NCBI RefSeq assembly: GCF_900233005.1
Contig: NZ_LT960612.1
Coordinates: 806,001 to 870,000 of the forward strand
DNA: 64,000 bases
Source of the DNA: Vibrio tapetis subsp. tapetis
GTDB taxonomy: Bacteria; Pseudomonadota; Gammaproteobacteria; Enterobacterales; Vibrionaceae
Direction of reading: 5' to 3'
Positions 27,156-35,836 of the stretch are shown one piece after another. The notes under the pieces were generated by a model. It made no database searches. It was not told the DNA's origin and worked only from the letters and a program-made list of their open reading frames with translations. Made by a program: the position numbers and the translations under genes. Position 1 is the first letter of the stretch, and each line of letters opens with the position of its first letter.

Positions 27156-28143
27156 TTTGCCCTCCTTTTACTTGCAGATCATGCAGTTGAGTGAGCAAAG
27201 AAACGTTGCTAGAGATTTCGCTAGTAGGTATCGCAAGTGACTGGCAAGCTTGAGTAAAAGGAGTCAAAGCGTGTTGAAATTTCTGCTCTATTTTGTCTTT
27301 TGTGGCTTTTGAACCAAAATTTAGCCAAGCGCTGCTGAATGCATCTTTTACGTGTGCAAGCCCTTTATATTGCGTTTCACCGTGCTCTAGCGGGTCTGAG
27401 ATCTGAATGGCTCGAATGTGATTATGTTGGCGCAATTGGCTGAGCAGTGCCTGGTGCTTGTCGCCAAACCGCTGGAAGTCGCTGATTAATATCACGTCAC
27501 TGCCCTTGGGGCATAATCGATGAAGAGACTGCAAAACGTCGGTCACTGAGGTCGAATTTTCTGATGCTTGAGTGATTGAAATCGCATCACTGTGTTTTCG
27601 AACCATTTGGTCGGCAATGTACAGGGCTCCTTTCGCCCGAGCCGTTGGCTTTAGGTCGTACAGAGAGGCGCCGTCATCAATGATGGCACCGATTCGGTCT
27701 CCATTGCTTACGGTTAGCCAACTGATTAGGCTGGCCATGTGTGCAGCTTGCACGGATTTCAGCATCAATTGAGAACCAAAACGCATGGTTGTACTCAGGT
27801 CAATATACAAAATAACGGGTTGTTCTCGTTCTTCTGTAAACAACTTGGTGTGCGTTTTTCCAGTGCGAGCGGTAACGCGCCAATCAATAGAACGAATGTC
27901 GTCACCGGCTTGGTACTGGCGCACTTCAGCAAAGTCCATTCCTCGCCCTTGATGTCGGCTTTGGTGCCCACCGTTTAACTGAGACCACAAACTTCTCGCT
28001 GGTGGTTGCCAGTGTACCGTTTGGCTTTTATAGGCGAGTAGCTCATCTAGGCACAGTTGCACGCCATTGCTTTTTTCAGGCAAAGCCAACGCTTGCGAGG
28101 TGCCCGGCGATGTGGTTGGCGCCGCTTTTCTTTTCCCTTTCAT
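27145..28143 (-). CDS. DUF58 (VWA-like) protein of the BAT operon
   Basis: 332 residues, no signal peptide. The DUF58 core is marked by GRGMDFAEVRQYQAGDDIRSIDWRV and the VWA-like strand PVILYIDLSTTMRFGS, which keeps a DLSTT metal-site-like motif. The remainder forms a Rossmann-like fold (LHRLCPKGSDVILISDFQRF). It lies 8 bp after moxR and overlaps the DUF4381 gene. DUF58 proteins usually act with MoxR AAA+ ATPases. Confidence 0.88.
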   Translation of the reverse strand: MKGKRKAAPTTSPGTSQALALPEKSNGVQLCLDELLAYKSQTVHWQPPARSLWSQLNGGHQSRHQGRGMDFAEVRQYQAGDDIRSIDWRVTARTGKTHTKLFTEEREQPVILYIDLSTTMRFGSQLMLKSVQAAHMASLISWLTVSNGDRIGAIIDDGASLYDLKPTARAKGALYIADQMVRKHSDAISITQASENSTSVTDVLQSLHRLCPKGSDVILISDFQRFGDKHQALLSQLRQHNHIRAIQISDPLEHGETQYKGLAHVKDAFSSAWLNFGSKATKDKIEQKFQHALTPFTQACQSLAIPTSEISSNVSLLTQLHDLQVKGGQNGR

Positions 28144-28151
28144 GACAACCC

Positions 28152-29108
28152 CTAAGCGCTGCCAACAACACTGAGTAAGTGGTCAATTACTTGGTTTGGT
28201 TTTATGCCTTGAGCTTGAGCCGAATAACTTAGCAGTAAACGGTGTCTTAGAACCGGGTAAGCCATGGCTTGTATATCTTCTGGTGTCACGTAATCTCGGC
28301 CAGCTAACCAAGCATGAGCGCGACTGGCTCTGTCTAAGGCAATGCTGGCTCGTGGGCTGACTCCCATATCAAGCCATGATGCTAAATCTTGGCTGTATTC
28401 TTGTGGTTGTCTGGTTGCCATGACTAAGCGGATGATGTATTCCTCAACGCCTTCAGCCATGTGAGTGGCTAATGCTTCTTGGCGTGCCGCGAATACGTCG
28501 CTTTGCGTCACCTTAATTGCTGAATGGTTGATTTGACCTTGAGCTTCCCCACGATTAAGCCTGAGTATTTTTAGCTCGTTTTCAGCGTCTGGGTAGTTCA
28601 CTTCTAAATGCAATAAAAAGCGATCCAATTGAGCTTCTGGCAATGGGTAGGTGCCTTCTTGCTCTATCGGGTTCTGAGTTGCCATGACCAAAAACAGTTC
28701 TGGTAGCGCATAGGTATTGCGCCCAGCGGTGATTTGCTTCTCTGCCATGGCTTCAAGCATGGCGGCTTGAACTTTTGCTGGGGCACGGTTGATTTCGTCG
28801 GCCAGCAGTAGAGAGTTAAATATTGGGCCAGATTGAAAAGTGAACTCTCCGGTTTCTGGGCGGTATATATCGGTTCCCGTTAAATCAGCAGGCAGAAGAT
28901 CGGGAGTAAACTGAATTCTGTGGAAATCCCCTTCAATACAATCAGCAAGGCTTTTAACGGCTCGGGTTTTTGCAAGACCAGGAGGGCCTTCGACCAATAT
29001 ATGACCGTCAGCTAACAGGGCAACTAACAGCTGCTTAACCAGACCGTGTTGGCCTATCACTTGGGAATTTAAGTAGTTTTGTAATTGAAGGAAGGTGTTT
29101 GATTGCAT
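28152..29108 (-). CDS. MoxR-family AAA+ ATPase
   Basis: 318 residues. Walker A is GPPGLAKTR, Walker B is LLADEINRAP, sensor I lies in MATQNPIEQEGTYPLPEAQ and the arginine-rich sensor II region is GVSPRASIAL. MoxR ATPases act as chaperones for metal-cofactor or VWA-protein assembly. It is the first gene of the six-gene BAT operon, with a 300-bp upstream region shared with the divergent chemoreceptor gene. Confidence 0.93.
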   Translation of the reverse strand: MQSNTFLQLQNYLNSQVIGQHGLVKQLLVALLADGHILVEGPPGLAKTRAVKSLADCIEGDFHRIQFTPDLLPADLTGTDIYRPETGEFTFQSGPIFNSLLLADEINRAPAKVQAAMLEAMAEKQITAGRNTYALPELFLVMATQNPIEQEGTYPLPEAQLDRFLLHLEVNYPDAENELKILRLNRGEAQGQINHSAIKVTQSDVFAARQEALATHMAEGVEEYIIRLVMATRQPQEYSQDLASWLDMGVSPRASIALDRASRAHAWLAGRDYVTPEDIQAMAYPVLRHRLLLSYSAQAQGIKPNQVIDHLLSVVGSA

Positions 29109-29414
29109 ATCGATTACGTTCCAATGGTTATCAACGTCACATATCTGACCTAAATCAGAAAAAAAAGTTCAGCTTAACAATTTAATAAAATGCTGATTGC
29201 GAAAGAGAAAACAAACCTATCATTAAATAGTTTTTGACGCCAAACGTTTGCGATCTGCTGGGGGGCTAAAATAGGCCCAATTTTTTGCGTATAATTGGAA
29301 GGTATGTGTAAGCATACGTAAATCCACAGTATTATTTGTATACGCTGGCCGTCAATATTTTGTATAAATCATTTATAGGCCGGCATTAATTATTTGTTTG
29401 AAAAAGGCAAAACT
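29109..29414. other. Divergent intergenic region between moxR and the chemoreceptor gene
   Basis: About 300 bp, AT-rich, no gene. It must hold the promoters of the BAT operon and of the MCP. A small dyad GTATG-N6-CATAC occurs near 29304-29320. I see no known operator, riboswitch or sRNA signature. Confidence 0.5.
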
Positions 29415-31332
29415 ATGATTGGCTCGCGCTCAATGAGTATTAAACGAAAAATCGTTGTCGGGATTACCTTTGCGGTAATTGCATCAACTAGCCTAGTTGA
29501 TGCAATTACCGCAAAATCAGTCCCGAGATGTATTGGAACACCGTCTGGTCGATATTGAGTTACCGTCTATGCTGGACTTAGTGGGCGTACAAATTGACGG
29601 TGAAGTCTCACAAATGCTGGCAGCGGCCGAGCAACTCGCGTCGAATCAATTTATTCACCAAGCAATCAAGAATACCGATCGTGATCCTGAAAGTGAAGCC
29701 ATGTTAGTCAAACAATTGAACGTGGTTCGCGATCAATATGGACTTAACGATGCGTCAGTTGCGAACCGTAATACGGCGTATTATTGGAATCAAGGCGGCT
29801 TTTTACGTGAATTGAATCAACAGCAAGATGGTTGGTTCTTTGGCTTTACTCAGTCAGGACAAAAAACCAGCGTCAGCATTTTCCAAGAAGCTAATGGCGA
29901 CGTGAAAATGTTCTCTAACTTCCAGCAAGTGAATGGTTTAGCTATGTCAGGATTATCGAAGTCACTGACGGACATGGTTAATTTGCTAAACAGTTTTCAG
30001 ATAGAACAGTCTGGCTACGTTTATTTAGTGAACGCCGAAGGTAAGGTTCAGATCCACAAACAAGCAGGTAAACGCAAAGATAGCCTAACCTCACTCTATG
30101 GTGGTGAGACTTCGGCTTTACTTAACAAATCTGCTTTTAACTTGATCACCGCTCAAGACAATGGCCAAGAGGTGTTTGTTGCGACTCGCTACATACCTTC
30201 GATGGACTGGTTTGTGGTAGCTCAAGTACCTGTAGATGAAGTGTTTGCAGAGCTCAACGCTACCGCGCAAAAAATGCTGATCACGACACTTGCAGTGGCC
30301 GCCGCCTTTATCTTTTTAGGGCTGATCCTTGCTAGAAGTATCACTCGTCCAATTCAGGTGATTTCTGAGCGATTCAGAGAGCTGGGTGAAGGTGACGGTG
30401 ATTTGTCTCAACGTATCCCGATTAATGGTAATGACGAACTAGCGAAACTTTCTGAAGGATTTAACGGCTTCATTGAGAAAATTCATGGGTCAGTTAAAGA
30501 AGTGGCTGAAACCAGTCATGCACTTCAAATTGCGGCGCAAGGGGTTTCAGAAAAATCTCATTCGACGCACGATAATAGCCAAAATCAACGTGACCAAACT
30601 ATTCAAGTGGTTACGGCGATCAACGAAATGGGCGCAACCATCAGTGAAATCGCTACGAATGCCGCAACCGCAGCAGAGACAGCGAGTGGGGCTGAGAGCA
30701 ATACCGAAGAAGGTCGTGCTGTTGTCTTTAAAGCAAAAGATGCGATCAGTCGTTTATCATCAGACATTGACCACATTGGCAGTGTTGTTCAAAAACTGGC
30801 GGGCACGACACAAGATATCGGTTCAATCTTGGATGTGATCCGTGATATTTCTGACCAAACGAATCTACTGGCATTGAATGCGGCTATCGAAGCGGCTCGT
30901 GCGGGTGAGCAAGGTCGTGGTTTTGCAGTGGTAGCCGATGAGGTTCGTAACCTTGCAAGCCGCACGGCATCTTCAACTGAAGAAATTCAGAAGATGATTA
31001 ACCAGCTTCAAGGGGATGCTCAAAATGCAGTCGATGCAATGGAAGCTGGGAAGGCGGTAACGCAAGAAGGCGTAGTGTCGACGGACCAAGCTGTGGGAGT
31101 CTTAGCACAAATCTCTGAAAGCATTTCTGATATATCAGATCGTAATACTCAAGTGGCTACGGCGACAGAAGAGCAATCTACGGTTGTGCATACCATTAAT
31201 GAGAACATCGAAGAAATCAACGCTATCAACGAAATGACAACCAATGCGGCGCAAGAATTGGCAGATGCAAGTAACGAGCTGCAAGAGCTATCTCGTCGTT
31301 TGGATGCCATGGTTGGTGGCTTTAAACTCTAG
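29415..31332 (+). pseudogene. Methyl-accepting chemotaxis protein, frame broken at a perfect palindrome near its 5' end
   Basis: The expected start is the ATG at 29415 (MIGSRSMSIKRKIVVGITF, the beginning of TM1), but this frame runs out of homology inside the palindrome 29469-29515. The rest continues in a second frame from about 29510 ([10 protein letters not shown] onward): a Cache-type sensor region, TM2 ([19 protein letters not shown]), HAMP, and a complete signalling domain with the hairpin tip [32 protein letters not shown]. The downstream frame could start only at a TTG/ATG inside the palindrome and would lack TM1, so it could not be inserted correctly. Net length change is +1 (mod 3). 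The signalling part is otherwise perfect, so the lesion is recent, or it is an assembly error. Confidence 0.85.
29469..29515. repeat. Perfect 47-bp palindrome (23-bp arms, 1-nt centre) within the MCP gene
   Basis: Left arm 29469-29491 and right arm 29493-29515 are exact reverse complements around a single C at 29492. It lies exactly where the MCP reading frame changes and codes for part of TM1 on the left arm. A natural origin would be template-switching at a quasi-palindrome. Such structures also arise as fold-back artefacts in library preparation. Confidence 0.95.
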
Positions 31333-31388
31333 ATTGAGACTGAAAAAATGAGTAGACTCAGCTTAGAGTTAATTATTGGGTAAGTGAT

Positions 31389-31589
31389 ATGAGCGATTTT
31401 GAAAAAGAACTGGAACAGATAACAGAACAAGTGGCAAATGAGCCAGAAGTGAAACTGCCTTCAATTGAAGAGCAAAAAGCCGTTGTTGCTGAATTGAAGC
31501 GTTTGGAAGCGGAAGGAAAGCTGACTCCAGAAATTCTAGAAAAGCACTTTGGTCAATTTCAAGAGAACGCAGGCGGCCCGATCCACTAA
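31389..31589 (+). CDS. Small acidic conserved-looking protein, unknown
   Basis: 66 residues, helical and highly charged (MSDFEKELEQITEQVANEPE, LEAEGKLTPEILEKHFGQF). It has a start codon with upstream GGGTAAGTG and a proper terminator 15 bp after the stop, so it is a real short gene. It follows the MCP by 57 bp on the same strand and could be co-transcribed with it. I do not recognise a family and there are no Cys or catalytic motifs. A regulatory or adaptor role is only a guess. Confidence 0.65.
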   Translation: MSDFEKELEQITEQVANEPEVKLPSIEEQKAVVAELKRLEAEGKLTPEILEKHFGQFQENAGGPIH

Positions 31590-31604
31590 GCTTTGCCTAA
31601 TAGA

Positions 31605-31629
31605 AAAAGCACCGAAAGGTGCTTTTTTT
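31605..31629 (+). terminator. Terminator after the 66-aa gene
   Basis: Arms AAAAGCACC and GGTGCTTTT around a GAAA tetraloop, then more T. Confidence 0.88.
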
Positions 31630-31846
31630 GTGCCTATCGTTTATAAATATGCAAGGATCTTGTCGATCTTGCGTGCTGGGAATATTGATCTTGCTCAATT
31701 TATTGGGGCTGGCTAGGGCTATTAAACCGTTGTTTTGTTAACTGCTGCACAAATTTTTACTGTGTGAATTAATAATACTGAACGAGTTTGTTTTAATTGT
31801 GTCAATACAATGACATCATCATCACGCGCTAATAAGGAAAGGCCCC

Positions 31847-32092
31847 ATGCCAAAGGTATATTGTGAAGCTTGCGATAAGAAAACCGACCACAAATCGATT
31901 ATGCGCAAAAACCCTCCTCAATGTACTACTTTCCTCGAGAAATTGTCTTATACCAATCAATCTGTGTTTCAATTCATCTGTGGTAAACATTATTACGATA
32001 TGGAACGCCAGCATTACTGTCGAGTTTGCAATCATCAAAACAGTATTATTTCGATGAAAGAGCAAAGATTGACTGAAACGCGCGTTGCGTAA
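31847..32092 (+). CDS. Small zinc-ribbon-like protein, unknown
   Basis: 81 residues, AAGGAAAGG upstream of the ATG. The Cys pairs CEAC (residues 6-9) and CRVC (58-61) with additional Cys26 and Cys46 and several His residues suggest a small metal-binding fold. It is basic overall. It lies convergent to an NMT1-GGDEF gene whose stop is 14 bp away. No family is recognised. The Cys spacing fits a zinc ribbon in which the two CxxC knuckles are separated by a long loop. Confidence 0.6.
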   Translation: MPKVYCEACDKKTDHKSIMRKNPPQCTTFLEKLSYTNQSVFQFICGKHYYDMERQHYCRVCNHQNSIISMKEQRLTETRVA

Positions 32093-32105
32093 AGCCAAAC
32101 CATAG

Positions 32106-33761
32106 TTATCGTTGACTGCCTGATCTAATATTTTTCTGGGTTGGCGTCATGTTAGGCAATAACGGATGACGGTAGATTCTGATGCAATCTCGTCCAGAGC
32201 GTTTTGCTTGGTACAAGGCATCATCGGCGTGTGCAATGACCTGAGTTATGCTCTCTTCAAAATCCCATTGAACGATGCCATAAGATGAAGTGACCGAAAA
32301 TGCTTGTTGGGTATCGGTGACAAATGAATGGGTATTGAGCGCAGATTGCAAACGCTGGGTAAATATCAACGCATCACTGAGCTCTGTGTTGGGCAGCATC
32401 ACAATGAATTCTTCACCGCCAAATCGCGCGCAAATGTCGCTCTCTCGTGCAATATTAGTAATTGTTCTCGCCACACCTTCAATGACCTTGTCGCCCGTGT
32501 TATGACCATACTGGTCATTGATGTTTTTAAATAGGTCAATATCTAACAGAACTAAGCAATATGTGCTGTGATTTCGCCTTGCTTGCTTCTCCTCGATTTC
32601 TATCAGTTGCGAAAACATACGGCGATTATAAAGTTGTGTAAGCGGGTCAATGGATGCTAAGTGACGTAACCGTTCTTCAACTTCTTCTCTGCGTTCAATT
32701 TCCAGCCTTAATTTACGCATTACAAACGTTAAAAAGCCGCACAGTGCAATCATAGTAAACAAAATGATCGACAGTAAAATTACACGATTATTCGCTGTTG
32801 TAATGGCACGTTGTTCTGCTCGATAGATAAAGTTGTTGAGGTGATAGCGAGTAGCAATAAGCCCTTCATCAATGAAAACATCAGCCATTTCATCAATTCT
32901 ATCGGCTTTGATATACCCAATTTCGACCAATTCTGAACGAACGAGATTGGAGATAGCAAGTGCTTCATAACGGAGTTCATCTAGGGTCTTATTCGATCCC
33001 CATTTGTTTCTAATGCTATGGATCATGCGTTCAGGGTTTGCGAGTGCATAACGCCAGCCCTTTAGTGTGGCACGTCGAAAATCATCAACGACCTGTGGTT
33101 TGCTGTCGATCAGCTTTTGACTCGTGAATAAAAAATCACTGTAAAAATCAATGCCGAGATTTTGAGGATTCAAAGTATGGTAATGAACACCCAATTTTTG
33201 GAGCAGAAAGGGCTCGTTTGGGAGGTAGCCGTTAAACGCATCGACATTACCGTTGATGAGATCTTGCAAAGCAAAAGAGCTTTGAATCACGTTAACATCA
33301 TCGAGGCCTACTTCGCCTTTAGATAACATGGATAAAAATTCAGGGCTGATACTGCCATCTAGGGTCATGATGGATTTGCCTTTCAAGTCGGCCGCGCTGT
33401 TAATGTTAGAAGAGGCTAAAGTTAATAGTACTGCTGGTGAGTTCTGAAAAATAGCCGACAGAGCGACGACGGGCTTACCCCTTAACCTTTCTAAGATCAG
33501 TTCACCATTTGCAACGCCAAAGTCCAACTCATTGTTAAGGACGAGATCAATCGTGTTGGTGTTAGGGTTGCCTTCATGGAGTGTGACCTTGAGGTTTTCT
33601 TGTTCGTAAAAGCCTTGATCTACCGCAGCATAGTAACCGGCAAACTGAAATTGATGCATCCATCGCAGGCCGACGGATATGTGCTCTTGTCCCAAAGCTG
33701 AGTAACTCATGCAACCCACGACAAAGGTGAGAATTTTGGTGGTTGTATGGTTTTTTTTCAT
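32106..33761 (-). CDS. Diguanylate cyclase with periplasmic NMT1/THI5-like sensor domain
   Basis: 551 residues from the ATG at 33761; an in-frame GTG 9 bp upstream is less likely. The signal peptide (GCMSYSALG) is followed by a substrate-binding-protein-like domain of the NMT1/THI5 type (about 25-245: VGLRWMHQFQFAGYYAAVDQ, NELDFGVANGELILERLRGK). Then come a membrane helix (LLSIILFTMIALCGFLTFV) and a cytoplasmic GGDEF domain starting IDPLTQLYNRRMFSQ, with active site RFGGEEF. The I-site RESD (RxxD) is present, so product inhibition is expected. The sensor probably detects a pyrimidine- or amine-like ligand, which is inference from family relatives that bind thiamine precursors. Confidence 0.9.
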   Translation of the reverse strand: MKKNHTTTKILTFVVGCMSYSALGQEHISVGLRWMHQFQFAGYYAAVDQGFYEQENLKVTLHEGNPNTNTIDLVLNNELDFGVANGELILERLRGKPVVALSAIFQNSPAVLLTLASSNINSAADLKGKSIMTLDGSISPEFLSMLSKGEVGLDDVNVIQSSFALQDLINGNVDAFNGYLPNEPFLLQKLGVHYHTLNPQNLGIDFYSDFLFTSQKLIDSKPQVVDDFRRATLKGWRYALANPERMIHSIRNKWGSNKTLDELRYEALAISNLVRSELVEIGYIKADRIDEMADVFIDEGLIATRYHLNNFIYRAEQRAITTANNRVILLSIILFTMIALCGFLTFVMRKLRLEIERREEVEERLRHLASIDPLTQLYNRRMFSQLIEIEEKQARRNHSTYCLVLLDIDLFKNINDQYGHNTGDKVIEGVARTITNIARESDICARFGGEEFIVMLPNTELSDALIFTQRLQSALNTHSFVTDTQQAFSVTSSYGIVQWDFEESITQVIAHADDALYQAKRSGRDCIRIYRHPLLPNMTPTQKNIRSGSQR

Positions 33762-34009
33762 CGGGAGCACGCTGATATTGTTTACGATAGGAAAAGGCTT
33801 GAACGGTTAGTCTAAAGATTCTTAGTTATATGCGCCATAGGTGATATGAAACAATGGTGATTTATCTTGTTTATGATTAATAAAATAAGATTAAATGCGA
33901 TATGAGTCACCTTTGGTGTGAGAGGTGATGAAGAAGAAGGGTAATCGATGGTTTGTTATGCATTGTTAAGGTGAATGGGTCAGTGCTGCTTCCTCATTTG
34001 CATTTTTCA

Positions 34010-34043
34010 TTGCATTTTGCGATTCGATAGTTGTATTTTGCAA
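34010..34043 (+). promoter_or_regulatory. Two LuxO-type activator sites upstream of qrr
   Basis: TTGCATTTTGCGA (34010-34022) and TTGTATTTTGCAA (34031-34043) each match the LuxO box TTGCA-N3-TGCAA with one mismatch. They lie 60-100 bp upstream of a perfect sigma-54 promoter, the proper place for an enhancer-binding protein. LuxO binding is inferred from the known control of Vibrio qrr genes. Confidence 0.8.
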
Positions 34044-34104
34044 ATAAAAAAATCATATATGCAGCATTTTTCACCGTTTGAGCGATAATTCGAGTAATTC
34101 AAAG

Positions 34105-34121
34105 TTGGCACGGTGATTGCT
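34105..34121 (+). promoter_or_regulatory. Sigma-54 promoter of qrr
   Basis: TTGGCACGGTGATTGCT matches the sigma-54 consensus (GG at -24: 34107-34108; GC at -12: 34119-34120) with exact spacing. The predicted transcription start is about 34131. Confidence 0.92.
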
Positions 34122-34130
34122 TTATACCTA

Positions 34131-34241
34131 GTGACCCTTTTTAAAGCCGAGGGTCACCTAGCCAACTGACGTTGTTAGTGAATCTATTTGTTCACAATAT
34201 ATATCGGCCAATCGCACTATTATTTGCGATTGGCTTTTTTT
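34131..34241 (+). ncRNA. qrr: Qrr quorum-regulatory small RNA
   Basis: About 110 nt from the sigma-54 start to the terminator. Stem-loop 1 is GTGACCCT...AGGGTCAC (34131-34138 with 34150-34157). It is followed by the conserved Qrr target-pairing core CTAGCCAACTGACGTTGTTA (from about 34158), a second stem region (TTAGTGAA...TTCACAA) and the terminator stem GCCAATCGCA/TGCGATTGGC (34207-34216, 34225-34234) with seven T. The full stem-loop 1 resembles Qrr2-4 rather than the shortened Qrr1. Qrr RNAs act with Hfq at low cell density on luxR/hapR-type, luxO, luxM and aphA mRNAs. Confidence 0.95.
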
Positions 34242-34377
34242 GCCGGCAACTCGTCCTCCTCTGGTAACTGACCAAAATCTCCATTCTCAATCAAAAATAC
34301 AATAAATACCTATTGCATGAACTGAAAGAAAAATGCTATTTAATTGTTAATTAAATGTTTATTTCTAGGCGGTTAAT

Positions 34378-34860
34378 GTGTCGACCTCTCCACCGGATCG
34401 AATTGATTATGAAATTTTGCGGCAGCTTAGGCTAAAAGGTCGGCTGACGATGGTTGAACTGGCAAAGTTGGTTAACTTAACCACCTCACCGTGTACTGAT
34501 AGGGTAAAGCGGCTCGAAAAATCGGGTTATATCTTGGGCTATCATGCAGAATTGTGCCCCGATAAGCTTAACTTAGAAGTTCAGGTGTTTATTCACATTC
34601 GTCTTGATCAGACGAGCTTCTCCATCTTTGACAAATTTGCTGCTGCCGTTGAGTTAATGCCAGAAATTGAAGAGTGTTATTCGCTGTCAGGTGATTTTGA
34701 TACCATGATCAAAGTGCGGGTGAAAGACATGAAAGCGTATCAGGCATTCATGTCGACAAAGTTGGGAACATTACCGGGTGTTATTCAAACTCGCAGTGAA
34801 GTGGTGATCGAGGAGCATAAATCTGGGTTTGGCATTAACCCTGACTTAGTTGGGCGCTGA
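34378..34860 (+). CDS. Lrp/AsnC-family transcriptional regulator
   Basis: 160 residues from GTG (AGGCGG lies just upstream). The N-terminal helix-turn-helix (about 8-60: DYEILRQLRLKGRLTMVELAKLVNLTTSPCTDRVKRLEKSGYI) is followed by a RAM ligand-binding domain (about 70-150: EVQVFIHIRLDQ, GDFDTMIKVRVKDMKAYQAFM). It probably senses an amino acid. It starts 137 bp after the Qrr terminator on the same strand and is not obviously linked to any metabolic operon here; the nearest transaminase gene is 4 kb away. Confidence 0.9.
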   Translation: MSTSPPDRIDYEILRQLRLKGRLTMVELAKLVNLTTSPCTDRVKRLEKSGYILGYHAELCPDKLNLEVQVFIHIRLDQTSFSIFDKFAAAVELMPEIEECYSLSGDFDTMIKVRVKDMKAYQAFMSTKLGTLPGVIQTRSEVVIEEHKSGFGINPDLVGR

Positions 34861-35012
34861 TTGTATGCTCGTTTTACCTTAAACGCGAGGGCACTTGCCA
34901 TTAACGAGCACTACAAAGTGCGGTAACAATCGACCTTTGCATCAGGGTATCTGGTTTGCAGTCGCATTGATTGTTATGGTACTTGCCTTACTTTCCCTTA
35001 TCGAATGATGCA

Positions 35013-35567
35013 ATGAAATCTCCTTGTCTTGGCTATGCACTGGCATGTCTATTAAGCGTTTCTTCACCCTCAGCTTTTGCTTTCTATCCACTTTGGCTTG
35101 CGCCTTTAATGCTTGATGATGAACCACAGTGGACTCTGTCTCAAGTCTCAGCACAATCAGACTTATTTGACTGTGGGCTAGAGGCGGATAACCAGCGGTT
35201 TTGCAGCGATGAAATTCGTTATTACAAGGTGCCAGTAATGGGGGAGGTCTTTATAGCAGAAGACAGCATGTCGCAAATTCAACTACAACGTGATTACAGT
35301 TTGCTCCATTATTCGGAACTGCAAATAAACCTTCGTAAAGACGGGTTCTTACTGAAAGAAGCCCATATCGGTGGCGAGTCGTTTATTGTTGACGAGGTGC
35401 TAAAGACGATGTCAATGGAAGAGGCAAATAAAGCCTTGGTGCCTTTTCTTAATCGTCCTACCGACGCGAATGAACGTACGCTTGTTTGGCAGCGAGGTGA
35501 CAAATCCAAAGTTAAGCTCGTGACAGACCGAGAGTTTGTAACCGTTATTTTTTATTATCAAGACTGA
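35013..35567 (+). CDS. Exported protein of unknown function
   Basis: 184 residues from the ATG at 35013, which begins a typical signal peptide (cleavage near PSAFA). The longer frame from 34971 adds a leader without support. The mature protein has one Cys pair (LFDCGLE...RFCSDE) that may form a disulfide, and a beta/alpha second half (YYKVPVMGEVFIAEDSM, TREFVTVIFYYQD-like ending). I do not recognise a family. It stands alone between the Lrp gene and the GH13 gene. Confidence 0.6.
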   Translation: MKSPCLGYALACLLSVSSPSAFAFYPLWLAPLMLDDEPQWTLSQVSAQSDLFDCGLEADNQRFCSDEIRYYKVPVMGEVFIAEDSMSQIQLQRDYSLLHYSELQINLRKDGFLLKEAHIGGESFIVDEVLKTMSMEEANKALVPFLNRPTDANERTLVWQRGDKSKVKLVTDREFVTVIFYYQD

Positions 35568-35836
35568 ACGCTATCGACTGTATTTACGACCAATCATACT
35601 TTCTGGTTTTGTCCTCGGATGATTATTTAATAAAAAGAGACGGTCTTCTATGTCTTCTATTTTTGATTGATTTGTGAGCGTTCTAACGGAACGTAGACCT
35701 GAATTGAAAGCAATCTGTGATCTTGAACTCTAAGCCCCTGACCTAAGCCTTTATACATTGATTTATAGGATGATTCGCCCAGAATTTCGGCCTTTATGAT
35801 AAACAAGAACAGTCGCGTTTATCGAAGGGGAAGTGT

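Noticed and set aside
22154..29108. BAT operon as a novel system
   Set aside because: Gene order MoxR-DUF58-DUF4381-BatA-BatB/C-BatD is the usual gamma-proteobacterial arrangement, so it is annotated but not listed as a finding.
29497..31332. Chemoreceptor gene starting at TTG 29497 as an intact gene
   Set aside because: This start lies in the palindrome and removes TM1, which is found in the other frame upstream. A frame-broken gene explains all data better.
35568..35836. MalT boxes before the GH13 gene
   Set aside because: No convincing GGGGA(T/G)GAGG repeats are present.
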